From: Ignavibacteriaceae bacterium
GTDB lineage: Bacteria; Bacteroidota; Ignavibacteria; Ignavibacteriales; Ignavibacteriaceae
Direction of reading: 5' to 3'
Assembly: GCA_013388545.1 (NCBI GenBank)
Contig: JACAFB010000047.1
Span: forward strand, 118,704 to 182,703
DNA length: 64,000 bases
The notes beneath the pieces were generated by a model that had not been told where the DNA came from, did not search any database, and saw only the letters and a list, made by a program, of their open reading frames with translations. Both the position numbers and the translations under genes were made by a program. The first letter of the stretch is position 1; every line of letters starts with the position of its first letter. This document shows positions 1 to 10,286 of this stretch, piece by piece.

Positions 1-1125
1 AGATTCCGGGTTTACTTCGATTCGTGGAGTCTGATCTTTGAGCCAGTAAATAGTATCCTTATATGAAAATCGAATACCAACCTCATAATCTCGCAAAGCC
101 ATGAAAGGATGTATCCAGATTTCATCAATGCCTGCCTTCTCTTTTCCAGTCACAAGTATCCTTTGTCCGGCAACGTCGAAGAAATTATCTGAGGCATGCC
201 TGAAATGCAGATTAAAAGGTTTCCGATTTATTGACCAGGTTTCGGATGCGGAAATTTCAATTTGTTGTGAAGAAAATTTTTTTTCAAGAACTTTTGGTGA
301 ATGATAAGTCCAGAAATTTGTTTGTTCGTTAAATTTAATTCCAGCGAGATAGCGGATGCAATTATTTGTGAATAATTCAAGATGAAGCCTGTTAAAATTC
401 TTTTGATCATAAATAGTATATGCTCCGACCGCTAAGATCTTTCCTTTACCCAAATCATAATCAATAACCAATCTGGAATTTTCTTTTAGATGAATGTATG
501 ACCAATCAACAGCAGCAACTTTTCCATTTTGCGGAAGTGATTCATCAAAAAATCCAATTTGACGACTAATCTGATCATAAGCAGGAGCCCAAATGTAAGC
601 GCCGCCATTCAATCCTGAAAAAATCGGATGTGAACGATAGGAGTGTAAGCCAAGTTTCCTGCCATAACCCTCATCAATTGCTTTAACATAGCGGACAGTT
701 GGAATTTCAATCTCCACCCCCAGCAAATTAATATATCGTAAAGCGTCAAGTGTTAATAGTAATCCGCCTCCATTAGAAACAAAATTTTTTAAGGCTGCAA
801 CAATCTTATCATTCTTTTCAACAGACAAAAAATCACTCGAGTCAGGTCGGTGAATCCAGATAACATCAAAACCGGAAAGCAAATCAGAATCTTTTAGTAA
901 TTGATTAAAATCAATCAGTTCGGTTGAAAAATCTGAATTAGCTTTCAAAAAATTAATTGCGGCATTCAATTCAGACACAGATAAATTGACCCTGTCAACA
1001 GTCAGAAATCCGATTCGAATAGTAGATGATTTTGATTGAGAAGAGATAGTAAAAGAGATGAGAGTAATAAGAAAGCCTGCCCGGATAAATACTCGAAGCA
1101 GATGTCTGTAGTTAATAAAATTCAT
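1..1125 (-). CDS. Secreted protein with ThuA/GATase-like N-terminal domain (partial, runs off the window)
   Basis: The reading frame is open from an ATG at 1125 to the window edge (about 375 codons) with no stop, so the C-terminus is missing. Residues about 1-30 form a signal peptide ending near SSQS. The next ~200 residues resemble a ThuA or DUF4350-type flavodoxin-like fold: a stretch with GFDVIWIHRPDSSDF, then FVSNGGGLLLTLDALRY, then DYDLGKGKILAVGAYTIYD. After about residue 300 the text (IDEIWIHPFMALRDYEVG) recalls the N-terminal part of secreted glycogen-debranching-type glycosidases, so a large glycoside hydrolase is possible. That second assignment is a guess. It lies downstream of nfnB on the same strand with 93 bp between them. 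Confidence 0.7.
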   Translation of the reverse strand, partial: MNFINYRHLLRVFIRAGFLITLISFTISSQSKSSTIRIGFLTVDRVNLSVSELNAAINFLKANSDFSTELIDFNQLLKDSDLLSGFDVIWIHRPDSSDFLSVEKNDKIVAALKNFVSNGGGLLLTLDALRYINLLGVEIEIPTVRYVKAIDEGYGRKLGLHSYRSHPIFSGLNGGAYIWAPAYDQISRQIGFFDESLPQNGKVAAVDWSYIHLKENSRLVIDYDLGKGKILAVGAYTIYDQKNFNRLHLELFTNNCIRYLAGIKFNEQTNFWTYHSPKVLEKKFSSQQIEISASETWSINRKPFNLHFRHASDNFFDVAGQRILVTGKEKAGIDEIWIHPFMALRDYEVGIRFSYKDTIYWLKDQTPRIEVNPES

Positions 1126-1218
1126 AATCTGTTAGTAATAAGAATTTATAACAGAGCTAATTATTCTAAACCTGAATGAGGTTAAAAATCTAATTATTTA
1201 AAGACTTCAGATTATAAA

Positions 1219-2637
<1,419 letters not shown>

Positions 2638-2679
2638 TCAGTTTCCTATTCGATTTGATTAGTTAAGAATTAAGATGGT

Positions 2680-3534
2680 TTATGTACGAGCCTCTTCAAA
2701 AGCTTTATCGATGTGACACTGAAAGCTGTGATAAGAAGTCTCTTCCATTTCTTTGTAAGTTTTATTTCTTCTCTCAAGAGTTGCAAAATCAACTTTATGT
2801 GCATCGAATTCAGGCCCATCGACGCAGACAAATACGGTTTTATTGTCCACAGTAGCTCTGCAGCCTCCACACATTCCTGTACCATCAACCATTATTGGGT
2901 TTAGGCTCACAACTGTTTTGATTCCATAAGGTCTTGTAGTTTCAGCAACTGCTTTCATCATTGGAATTGGTCCAATTGCTAATACAAAATCAATCTTTCG
3001 ACCTGAATCAATCAATTCTTTTAGCTTAGCAGTGACAAATCCTTTAAAGCCATATGAACCATCATCTGTAGTTGGATAAACCTCATCACAAACTTTTTTC
3101 ATTTCATCTTCCAGAATTACAAATTCTTTTGTTCGTCCGCCGATAATGGCAATTGTATAATTTCCCGCATCTTTAAGAGCAACAGCAGTCGGAAACGCAA
3201 TTGCTGTTCCTACTCCACCGCCAATACTTACAGCAGTTCCAAAATTTTCAATGTGAGAAGCTTTACCCAATGGTCCAACAACATCCGTTATATAAGAACC
3301 AGTAGTAAGTTGGTTTAGCTCATTAGTGGTTTTACCCACACCTTGAACAATTATGGTAATTGTGCCAAGCTCCTTATCTGAATCGGCAATCGTTAATGGA
3401 ATTCGTTCACCATTTTCGTTAATTCTAATGATAACAAACTGCCCTGCTTTTCTTTTTTGTGCGATCTTTGGAGCTTTGATAATGAATTTTTTTACGGATG
3501 GGGCTATAAATTCAGCTTTAATGATTTCGTACAT
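2680..3534 (-). CDS. nfnA: Ferredoxin-NADP reductase-like FAD/NAD-binding subunit; probable NfnA
   Basis: The 284-residue protein belongs to the dihydroorotate dehydrogenase electron-transfer subunit (PyrK)/sulfide dehydrogenase/NfnA family. It has an N-terminal FAD-binding barrel with RIPLTIAD (about residues 44-51), a NAD-binding domain with SIGGGVGTAIAFP, and a C-terminal [2Fe-2S] site of the form CGGCR...FVCVDGPEFD. It is the first gene of the two-gene unit with nfnB. A PyrK role is possible from sequence alone, but no pyrD is adjacent, whereas an NfnB-like subunit is. The gene is divergent from the dicarboxylate symporter across a 250-bp intergenic region that must hold both promoters. 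Confidence 0.83.
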   Translation of the reverse strand: MYEIIKAEFIAPSVKKFIIKAPKIAQKRKAGQFVIIRINENGERIPLTIADSDKELGTITIIVQGVGKTTNELNQLTTGSYITDVVGPLGKASHIENFGTAVSIGGGVGTAIAFPTAVALKDAGNYTIAIIGGRTKEFVILEDEMKKVCDEVYPTTDDGSYGFKGFVTAKLKELIDSGRKIDFVLAIGPIPMMKAVAETTRPYGIKTVVSLNPIMVDGTGMCGGCRATVDNKTVFVCVDGPEFDAHKVDFATLERRNKTYKEMEETSYHSFQCHIDKAFEEART

Positions 3535-3784
3535 TGAATTTCCGTACTAATTATAAAAAAATGATTGATTCAAACAACTTTAATTTTACTTCCTAAACTT
3601 ATCAATTTTTTATGTGAGTATTAACCTTTATACTTTATTTTTTTTGAGTTAGATACATTTATTTGCTACTTTAGGAAAGTATAAGAATCAATACTTTTCT
3701 ATTATGAACGCTGAGGGTATTTTTTTCAATTATTTAATCAATCAATCTTTTCTCTAAAATTATTTTGGGAAATACTTATTTGGA

Positions 3785-5092
3785 ATGAAGCTTCATACAA
3801 AAATTTTTATTGGCTTATTCTTTGGGGCGGCTCTGGGTTTACTGGCAAATTTTTTTATTTCTGACAAATCAACTATTGAATGGATCGTCAATAATATTTC
3901 TTATCCAATAGGTCAGATCTTTTTGAGATTGATTTTTATGGTTGTCATTCCCCTGATTTTTGTAGCAATCGTCCTGGGAATTTCGGACTTCAGAGATATT
4001 AAAAAAATTGGACGTATTGGAATTAAAGCTTTACTTTTTACTTTCTTCATTACTTTGCTGTCAGTGCTAATCGGAATAGAAATGGTTAACATTTTTCAGC
4101 CAGGTTTGAATATTGCTGAGACTGAAAGAGCTGCTGTGATTCAGTCATTGTCAGGAAATCAGTCTGTTACGGGAATAATAACAACTGCAAAAGAATCAAA
4201 AAGCTTTGTGCAGATTCTGGTTGATTTGATTCCACGCAATCCATTTGCAGAAATAGTTTTTGCTTTTGATCCGAATTACAGGGGCGGAGGATTGCTGGCA
4301 CTTATGTTCTTTGCTTGTATTTTCGGTGTGGCAATGGCGCTTGTTGATTCAAAGAAAGTGCAGGCGTTGACATCAACATTTCAAGGTATATATGATGTCC
4401 TGATGAAAATAATTGATTTTGCTATGAAGATCGCGCCTATCGGTGTAGCTGCATTGATTTTTTCTTCAACCTCTCAACTTGGATTTCAAGTTATCGCTTT
4501 GCTCCTGCAATATGTACTTGTTGTTTTAGGGGCACTTATAATTCACATAGTTTTAACCTACGGATTTATTATTAAATATTTTATAAAGAAAAATCCACTT
4601 CATTTTTTCAAGTTAATCTCTGAAGTCATTATTACTGCTTTTTCAACCAGCTCGTCAAATGCTACTTTGCCAACATCAATAAGGGTCTCGATTGAAGAAC
4701 TTAAAATTGATAAAGACGTGAGTAATTTTGTATTAACTGTCGGCTCAACAGCCAATCAGAACGGAACTGCGCTTTACGAAGGAATTACAGTTCTATTTCT
4801 TGCACAGTTCTACGGTATTGATTTGACAATATCTCAACAACTAGTGGTTGTATTACTTTCAATTTTAGCGGGAATTGGTACTGCAGGAGTACCAGGCGGA
4901 TCATTACCATTAGTTGTTATAGTCCTTCAAACCGTTGGGATCCCAATTGAAGGAATAGGAATTATTCTTGGTGTTGACAGAATCTTAGATATGTCCAGAA
5001 CTGTTGTTAATGTTACCGGAGATATAATACTGGCAGCCTGGATTGACGAGAGTGAGAAAAAGAACTCATTGGGTTTAGCAAACCTAAATTAA
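3785..5092 (+). CDS. Dicarboxylate/amino acid:cation symporter (DAACS/GltP family)
   Basis: A 435-residue multi-pass membrane protein with the glutamate-transporter fold. Family marks are the serine-rich re-entrant loop STSSSNATLP (about residues 297-306), NQNGTALYEG in helix 7, AGIGTAGVPGGSLPLV in the second re-entrant loop, and DRILDMSRTVVNVTGD in the last helix. The last carries the Asp, Arg and Asn that contact substrate and cation in this family. It should import a dicarboxylate or acidic amino acid with Na+ or H+; substrate and ion cannot be settled by eye. It stands alone, divergent from nfnAB and convergent with the pyrophosphatase gene. Confidence 0.88.
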   Translation: MKLHTKIFIGLFFGAALGLLANFFISDKSTIEWIVNNISYPIGQIFLRLIFMVVIPLIFVAIVLGISDFRDIKKIGRIGIKALLFTFFITLLSVLIGIEMVNIFQPGLNIAETERAAVIQSLSGNQSVTGIITTAKESKSFVQILVDLIPRNPFAEIVFAFDPNYRGGGLLALMFFACIFGVAMALVDSKKVQALTSTFQGIYDVLMKIIDFAMKIAPIGVAALIFSSTSQLGFQVIALLLQYVLVVLGALIIHIVLTYGFIIKYFIKKNPLHFFKLISEVIITAFSTSSSNATLPTSIRVSIEELKIDKDVSNFVLTVGSTANQNGTALYEGITVLFLAQFYGIDLTISQQLVVVLLSILAGIGTAGVPGGSLPLVVIVLQTVGIPIEGIGIILGVDRILDMSRTVVNVTGDIILAAWIDESEKKNSLGLANLN

Positions 5093-5103
5093 GGTTCAAA
5101 TAA

Positions 5104-5160
5104 AAAAGCTAAGACTCAACTACGTAATCACTTATAAATAATAACTGAATCTTAGCTTTT
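5104..5160. terminator. Bidirectional rho-independent terminator
   Basis: A 15-bp arm at 5104-5118 is matched by its reverse complement at 5146-5160 (14 of 15 positions), with a 27-nt loop. The outer ends are A-rich on the left and T-rich on the right, so a U-tract follows the hairpin in both directions. It sits between the convergent symporter and pyrophosphatase genes and can serve both. Confidence 0.65.
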
Positions 5161-5199
5161 AATAATAAAACTATCTGAATCGAACAAAATCTTGATTTT

Positions 5200-7587
5200 T
5201 TACTTTATTTCAGATCTCATACTATAAAAAGATCTCCAGGCGAAGACCATTCCTACTACAAAAAATACGAAGCCTACAATCGGAGCAGAGTGTCTGAATG
5301 ATTCTGAAATAGAAATTTCCATAGCTAACAGACCAAACAATGTTGTGAATTTAATAATGGGATTTAAAGCAACAGAGGAAGTATCTTTAAAGGGATCACC
5401 TACTGTGTCCCCAACAACTGTTGCGGCGTGAAGATCAGTTCCTTTTTCCTTTAAATCTACTTCAACTACCTTTTTTGCATTATCCCATGCACCGCCGGCA
5501 TTTGCCATAAAAACTGCCTGAAACAACCCAAATACAGCAATCGAAATCAAAAAACTTATAAAAAATGTGACAGGGGCTGTGGAATAGCCGGGAGCTGAGA
5601 ATAATGCAAATGCTAGTGCAAAACTGAATATAGTTATAAATATGTTCAACATTCCCTTTTGAGCATATTGAGTACAAATTTTAACAACCTCCTTGGATTT
5701 CTCAATTGATGCACTTTTACTTGCTGTTTCATCTAATTGAATATTTTTCTTTATATACTCAACAGCCCGATGTGCTCCGGTTGTTACTGCCTGAGTTGAG
5801 GCACCAGTGAACCAATAAATAACCGCACCGCCGACTATAATGCCCATACTTGCATACGGATTAAGCAGGCTTAAAATAGATGCCGGATCAATTCCTAATG
5901 TTTGTTTTAATAGTAGAATTATCGAAAAGATCATAGCTGTAGCACCAACAACGGCTGTACCGATTAATACTGGCTTAGCCGTAGCTTTGAAGGTATTTCC
6001 TGCGCTATCATTTGCTTCAAGGTAATGTTTTGCTTTTTCGAAATCGGGTTTAAAGCCGTAATCTTTTTCAATCTCTTTATCAATTCCTTTTATTTCCTCA
6101 ATGAGTGATAATTCATAAATTGATTGGGCATTATCTGTTACCGGGCCATAACTGTCTACAGCAATTGTAATTGGTCCCATTCCCAGAAAACCAAAAGCAA
6201 CCAATCCAAATGCAAAAATTGATGGGTAAGCAATAAAGTCAGCCAAAGTGCCTGCACTTGAGACGTAAGCGACAAACATTAATCCGGCAAATACCAGCCC
6301 CATCCAAAATGCGCTGAAATTTCCAGCCACGAAACCGGATAAAATTGTTAGCGAAGCACCCCCCTCTCTTGAAGAGGAAATGATTTCTCTTACATGTTTA
6401 GATTTTGTGCTTGTAAATACTTTTGTGAATTCAGGGATAAGAGCTGCACCTAGTGTTCCGCAGCTTATTACGGTTGAAAGAGTAATCCAAAGATTGTTTG
6501 GCAGATGACCGATCAGTAAATAACTAAGAACATATGTTACAGCAATAGAAAGTATTGAGGTTATCCAAACAAGCATTGTTAAAGGCACCTCAAAGTCCAG
6601 TTCATCTTTCTTAGAATAGCGTAAATGAGTAATTCCTTTGTTTATAAAAAATGAGCCTATGGAAGTAATAATCATCATAATTCTCATCGCAAATATCCAG
6701 GTAAGAAATTCTTTCTGATATGTAACCTCTGTTACTGCAAGAACAATTAAACTAATCAAAGCAACACCCGTTACACCATATGTCTCAAATCCATCTGCGG
6801 TAGGCCCAATGCTATCGCCTGCGTTGTCACCGGTGCAATCTGCAATTACTCCGGGATTTCTTGGATCGTCTTCTTTAATTTTGAAGACTATTTTCATCAG
6901 GTCAGAACCGATATCGGCAATCTTTGTAAATATTCCTCCTGCGATTCTTAATGCGCTCGCTCCTAATGATTCACCTATTGCAAATCCGATAAAACAAGCA
7001 CCTGCAAATTCCCTGGGAATAAAGAGAAGTATAATTAACATCATTATCAGTTCAACGCAAATAAGCATTACTCCAATGCTCATTCCTGATTCCAGAGGTA
7101 TAAAAGATAATTTAATCGGCTTTCCTTCGAGAGAAGCAAATGCCATTCTGCTGTTTGCAAGTGTATTCATTCTAATACCGAACCAAGCAACGCTGTAAGA
7201 TCCCAGGATACCAACTATAGTCCAGGTTAGAATTAACAAAACACCGCCGAAACTATTATGAGTTATAAATCCGAAATAAAAAACTATACAAGCTGCCAGA
7301 AAAACAAAGAGGAGCATTAAAAACTTTCCCTGCTGTACAAGATAAGTTTTACAGGTTTCAAAAATTATCTGGGCAATGTCCAGCATTGACTGATGTGCCT
7401 TCAACTTTTTTACTTTGAAAAATTGATAAAGACCAAAAAGAACACCTAAAACACAAACGCCTATACCAACCATTAAAATCATCTGCTGATTCTCTTCAAG
7501 CATAGGAATGTTTAAGTTAGCTTCCCCTGCAATTAAAAGGTCGCTGACAAAAATTGATGGGAGAATTGATAGTAAGAACTTTTTCAT
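5200..7587 (-). CDS. hppA: Membrane-bound proton (or sodium)-translocating pyrophosphatase, divergent type
   Basis: A 795-residue polytopic membrane protein that hydrolyses pyrophosphate and pumps a cation. The active-site text EDDPRNPGVIADCTGDNAGD (residues about 237-256) and the C-terminal GDTVGDPFKDTS are typical. Several signatures differ from common forms. The DVGADLVGKVE motif reads DIGSDLMKIVF, with one residue fewer before EDDPRNP. DNVGDCAG-type text reads DNAGDSIG. About 20 extra residues lie between DSYGPVTDNA and GNTFKA. The Lys in GNTFKA is the residue associated with potassium-independent enzymes (potassium-dependent ones have Ala). Divergent Na+-regulated H+-pumping forms are known from Chlorobi and may be the closest relatives; this was not tested. 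Confidence 0.92.
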   Translation of the reverse strand: MKKFLLSILPSIFVSDLLIAGEANLNIPMLEENQQMILMVGIGVCVLGVLFGLYQFFKVKKLKAHQSMLDIAQIIFETCKTYLVQQGKFLMLLFVFLAACIVFYFGFITHNSFGGVLLILTWTIVGILGSYSVAWFGIRMNTLANSRMAFASLEGKPIKLSFIPLESGMSIGVMLICVELIMMLIILLFIPREFAGACFIGFAIGESLGASALRIAGGIFTKIADIGSDLMKIVFKIKEDDPRNPGVIADCTGDNAGDSIGPTADGFETYGVTGVALISLIVLAVTEVTYQKEFLTWIFAMRIMMIITSIGSFFINKGITHLRYSKKDELDFEVPLTMLVWITSILSIAVTYVLSYLLIGHLPNNLWITLSTVISCGTLGAALIPEFTKVFTSTKSKHVREIISSSREGGASLTILSGFVAGNFSAFWMGLVFAGLMFVAYVSSAGTLADFIAYPSIFAFGLVAFGFLGMGPITIAVDSYGPVTDNAQSIYELSLIEEIKGIDKEIEKDYGFKPDFEKAKHYLEANDSAGNTFKATAKPVLIGTAVVGATAMIFSIILLLKQTLGIDPASILSLLNPYASMGIIVGGAVIYWFTGASTQAVTTGAHRAVEYIKKNIQLDETASKSASIEKSKEVVKICTQYAQKGMLNIFITIFSFALAFALFSAPGYSTAPVTFFISFLISIAVFGLFQAVFMANAGGAWDNAKKVVEVDLKEKGTDLHAATVVGDTVGDPFKDTSSVALNPIIKFTTLFGLLAMEISISESFRHSAPIVGFVFFVVGMVFAWRSFYSMRSEIK

Positions 7588-7771
7588 AACTTTTCTCTTG
7601 TTTTGAAATTAGATTATTAGCTGATTAAATATTTAAGGCTCAGTAAAATTCAAAATAAATTACTAAAATTTGCCAACTGAATATCTTAATCACATCGGGT
7701 AGCTGATCTTGTTAAAATTTACACGTGCGTAATCGGATTGCAACGTGCAGAATTGTTTTAATTCTGCAGAG

Positions 7772-7858
7772 CGGAGAGAGTGGGATTCGAACCCACGGTA
7801 CCCTTACAGATACACACGCTCTCCAGGCGTGCCAGTTCAACCACTCCTGCATCTCTCC
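7772..7858 (-). tRNA. tRNA-Ser (anticodon GGA)
   Basis: The cloverleaf reads on the minus strand. The acceptor arm GGAGAGA (7858-7852) pairs with TCTCTCC (7779-7773), followed by discriminator G at 7772. The anticodon stem CACGC/GCGTG encloses loop CTGGAGA with anticodon GGA, reading UCC/UCU. A long variable arm typical of class II serine tRNAs precedes the T-arm with GGTTCGAATCC. The 3' CCA is not encoded. Confidence 0.95.
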
Positions 7859-7957
7859 TTTATTTGATACAAATATAATTATTTCAAATACCTTAGCAAA
7901 ATAATGTATATTTGCGGTAACTGTATCTTATAATGCCTAATATCATCCTAAAAATTT

Positions 7958-8710
7958 ATGGATCTTCTTACTTTAGTTTATTCATTGATTGCGCTTTTAA
8001 CAGCACTGCTCGGGGCTTTGATGACTTTTCTGATAAAGCTAAATCACTATAGATTATGCTCACTTATTTCTTTCTCCGCAGGATCTTTAATTGCCGCTTC
8101 TTTTCTGAATTTATTACCTGAATCCTACAATTCGATCGGGCCAGTTGAACTTACATTAAGCGTTGCTTCGGGATATCTGATTTTTTTCTTCATAAATAAA
8201 TACTATTCGCACGTTTGTCCTGCATGTTCAGCTTCTCATTTCGATGAAAAGACTACAAAAAAATTCTCCGAAATTTTTCTTACTTTATTTACTGCATTAG
8301 CTTTTCACTCGTTTTTAGATGGAATTGCAATTGCTGCCGGGGAAGTGCATTCTCACAATCAAAACAGCTCAATTTTCCTGGCTATTAGCATTCATAAATT
8401 TCCTGAAGGACTTGCTTTAGCAGCGCTAATGCTTGGAGCATCATATTCAAAGCTTAAAATTTTTGTTTATGTATTTCTTGTAGAACTAACAACTGTTGTT
8501 GGTGCTTTTACAGGAAACTTTTTTTTAAGAACAGGAATTCCAGAAACATTGATGGGAATTCTGCTTGCTCACATTGCCGGAGGATTTATTTTTCTGGCGT
8601 TACATGCGGTGTTGGGTGAGATGCTCAAAAATCATAAAAAGCTTGTAATCTTTTCTATGCTTTCAGGTTTCATGTTGATATTTTTGGCTAGTGTTCTTTT
8701 AAATATTTAG
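7958..8710 (+). CDS. ZIP-family metal transporter
   Basis: A 250-residue protein with about eight hydrophobic segments. The two metal-binding helices of ZIP transporters are visible: HSFLDGIAIAAG (starting near residue 118) and HKFPEGLALAALM (near residue 147). Between helices 3 and 4 lies a short loop with HVCPACSASH, a possible metal-binding Cys/His stretch in place of the usual His-rich loop. The likely role is uptake or movement of Zn2+, Fe2+ or another divalent cation across the inner membrane. The stop codon lies one base before the next tRNA gene, so the gene and tRNA may share a transcript. Confidence 0.85.
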   Translation: MDLLTLVYSLIALLTALLGALMTFLIKLNHYRLCSLISFSAGSLIAASFLNLLPESYNSIGPVELTLSVASGYLIFFFINKYYSHVCPACSASHFDEKTTKKFSEIFLTLFTALAFHSFLDGIAIAAGEVHSHNQNSSIFLAISIHKFPEGLALAALMLGASYSKLKIFVYVFLVELTTVVGAFTGNFFLRTGIPETLMGILLAHIAGGFIFLALHAVLGEMLKNHKKLVIFSMLSGFMLIFLASVLLNI

Positions 8711-8711
8711 T

Positions 8712-8800
8712 GGAGAGATGCCGGAGTGGTTGAACGGGGCGGTCTCGAAAACCGTTATTCTGCTTACGTGGAATCGAGGGTTCGAATCCCTCTCTCTCCG
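8712..8800 (+). tRNA. tRNA-Ser (anticodon CGA)
   Basis: Acceptor GGAGAGA (8712-8718) pairs with TCTCTCC (8793-8799), with discriminator G at 8800. The anticodon stem GCGGT/ACCGT encloses CTCGAAA with anticodon CGA, reading UCG. A long variable arm and the GGTTCGAATCC T-arm are present and CCA is not encoded. It shares its ends with the GGA serine tRNA on the other strand upstream. Confidence 0.95.
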
Positions 8801-8821
8801 CACTCTTATTTCAATAATTTC

Positions 8822-10219
8822 ATGGATAGCATCATGTTCGATTCAAAAACCTACACCCAAAGAAGAAGTTTATTAAAGCAACAAGTTGGCTCAGGAATAA
8901 TTTTATTTCCCGGTAACAAAGAAAGTGCAATGAATTATCCTGCTAATACATACAGGTTCCGTCAGGATAGCAACTTCCTTTATTTTTTTGGATTAGATTA
9001 TCCAGATTTAACCGCTGTTATCGATGTTGATAACAACAGGGACTTATTATTCGGAAATGACTTTTCTGTTGATGATATCGTCTGGATGGGCCCGCAAAAA
9101 TCAATCAGGGATAAAGCACTAGACTCAGGCATAAATGAATCATTTCCCAATTCCTACTTGAATCGATTCATTAAAAATGCAAAGAAACAGAAAAGAAAGA
9201 TTCATTATCTGCCGGTTTATCGCGGTGAAAATGCTATTGAATTAAGCGAACTGCTTGAAACAGATATTAAAAAAATAAATAACCGGGCCTCGGTTAAATT
9301 AATAGAATCGGTGATAGAACAGCGATCAATAAAAAGCCCCGGTGAAATTACTGAGATCGAATCTGCTCTTGAGATTAGTTACCAAATGCAGACTGCTGCA
9401 ATGAAATTAACCCAACCCGGTATGATAGAGCGCGATGTTGCCGGTGTAATTGAAGGCATAGCCTGCGCTTTAGGAAAAGGACTTTCTTTTCCTGTAATAT
9501 TTTCGGTTCACGGAGAAACCCTTCATAATCATCATCATGAAAATCTTATGCATGATGGTGATATTGTTGTTAACGACTCGGGTGCTGAATCATTTTTACA
9601 TTATGCTAGTGATATAACCAGAACCTTCCCTGTGAATGGCAGATTTACTACCAAACAAAAAGACATATACCAAATTGTACTCGATGCACAATTAAATTCA
9701 ATCCACAGTGTGAAGCCTGGAATTCGCTTTAAAGAAATTCATCTAATAGCAGCAAAAACAATTTTTGAAGGTTTAAAGAATTTAGGACTGGCAAAAGGCG
9801 ATACTGATGAAGCTGTAAAAGCCGGTGCGCATGCGCTTTTTTTTCCTCACGGTCTTGGGCACATGCTAGGACTTGATGTACATGATATGGAAGGCCTTGG
9901 TGAGGATTTTGTAGGCTATAGCAAAAAAATCAAGCGCAGTAAACAATTTGGGCTTTCTTATCTGAGATTAGCCAAAGAACTTAAATCTGGATATGTATTC
10001 ACAGTTGAACCCGGCATCTACTTCATTCCTGAACTGATCAGTTTATGGAAATCAAAGAAAAAATTTGTTGATTTTATTAATTACGATAAACTCGATGATT
10101 TCAAAAATTTTGGTGGGATCAGAATTGAAGACGATATATTGGTCACTGAAACATCTCACAGGACTCTGGGACGAGCGATACCCAAAACAATTGAAGAAAT
10201 AGAACAAGCCTGTCAATAA
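8822..10219 (+). CDS. pepP: Xaa-Pro aminopeptidase (M24B family, aminopeptidase P)
   Basis: Cytosolic metallopeptidase that removes an N-terminal residue preceding proline. The N-terminal AMP_N domain is visible from MNYPANTYRFRQDSNFLYFFGLD. The C-terminal pita-bread domain carries the two-metal ligands: Asp in NDSGAES and SDITRTFPV, His in HGLGHMLGLDVHD, Glu in VEPGIYF and Glu in GGIRIEDDI. The frame stays open upstream into the serine tRNA, so that extension is not protein. The first ATG after the tRNA is at 8822; an ATG at 8834 (MFDSKTY) fits the family equally well. No clear ribosome-binding site favours either. The product is about 465 residues. Confidence 0.9.
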   Translation: MDSIMFDSKTYTQRRSLLKQQVGSGIILFPGNKESAMNYPANTYRFRQDSNFLYFFGLDYPDLTAVIDVDNNRDLLFGNDFSVDDIVWMGPQKSIRDKALDSGINESFPNSYLNRFIKNAKKQKRKIHYLPVYRGENAIELSELLETDIKKINNRASVKLIESVIEQRSIKSPGEITEIESALEISYQMQTAAMKLTQPGMIERDVAGVIEGIACALGKGLSFPVIFSVHGETLHNHHHENLMHDGDIVVNDSGAESFLHYASDITRTFPVNGRFTTKQKDIYQIVLDAQLNSIHSVKPGIRFKEIHLIAAKTIFEGLKNLGLAKGDTDEAVKAGAHALFFPHGLGHMLGLDVHDMEGLGEDFVGYSKKIKRSKQFGLSYLRLAKELKSGYVFTVEPGIYFIPELISLWKSKKKFVDFINYDKLDDFKNFGGIRIEDDILVTETSHRTLGRAIPKTIEEIEQACQ

Positions 10220-10244
10220 TTAAATATCTTATCCATTTAAAATT

Positions 10245-10270
10245 AAAAGCCGCTCATTGAGCGGCTTTTT
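10245..10270. terminator. Rho-independent terminator, bidirectional
   Basis: An 11-bp perfect stem, AAAAGCCGCTC at 10245-10255 with GAGCGGCTTTT at 10259-10269, has a 3-nt loop and T or A tails on both sides. It lies 25 bp after the pepP stop and 17 bp after the end of the convergent cytochrome gene, so it can end both transcripts. Confidence 0.9.
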
Positions 10271-10286
10271 CATTAAACAAATGCAA

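Noticed and set aside
8726-8821. N-terminal extension of the aminopeptidase frame
   Set aside because: It reads through the serine tRNA, so it cannot be the translated start.
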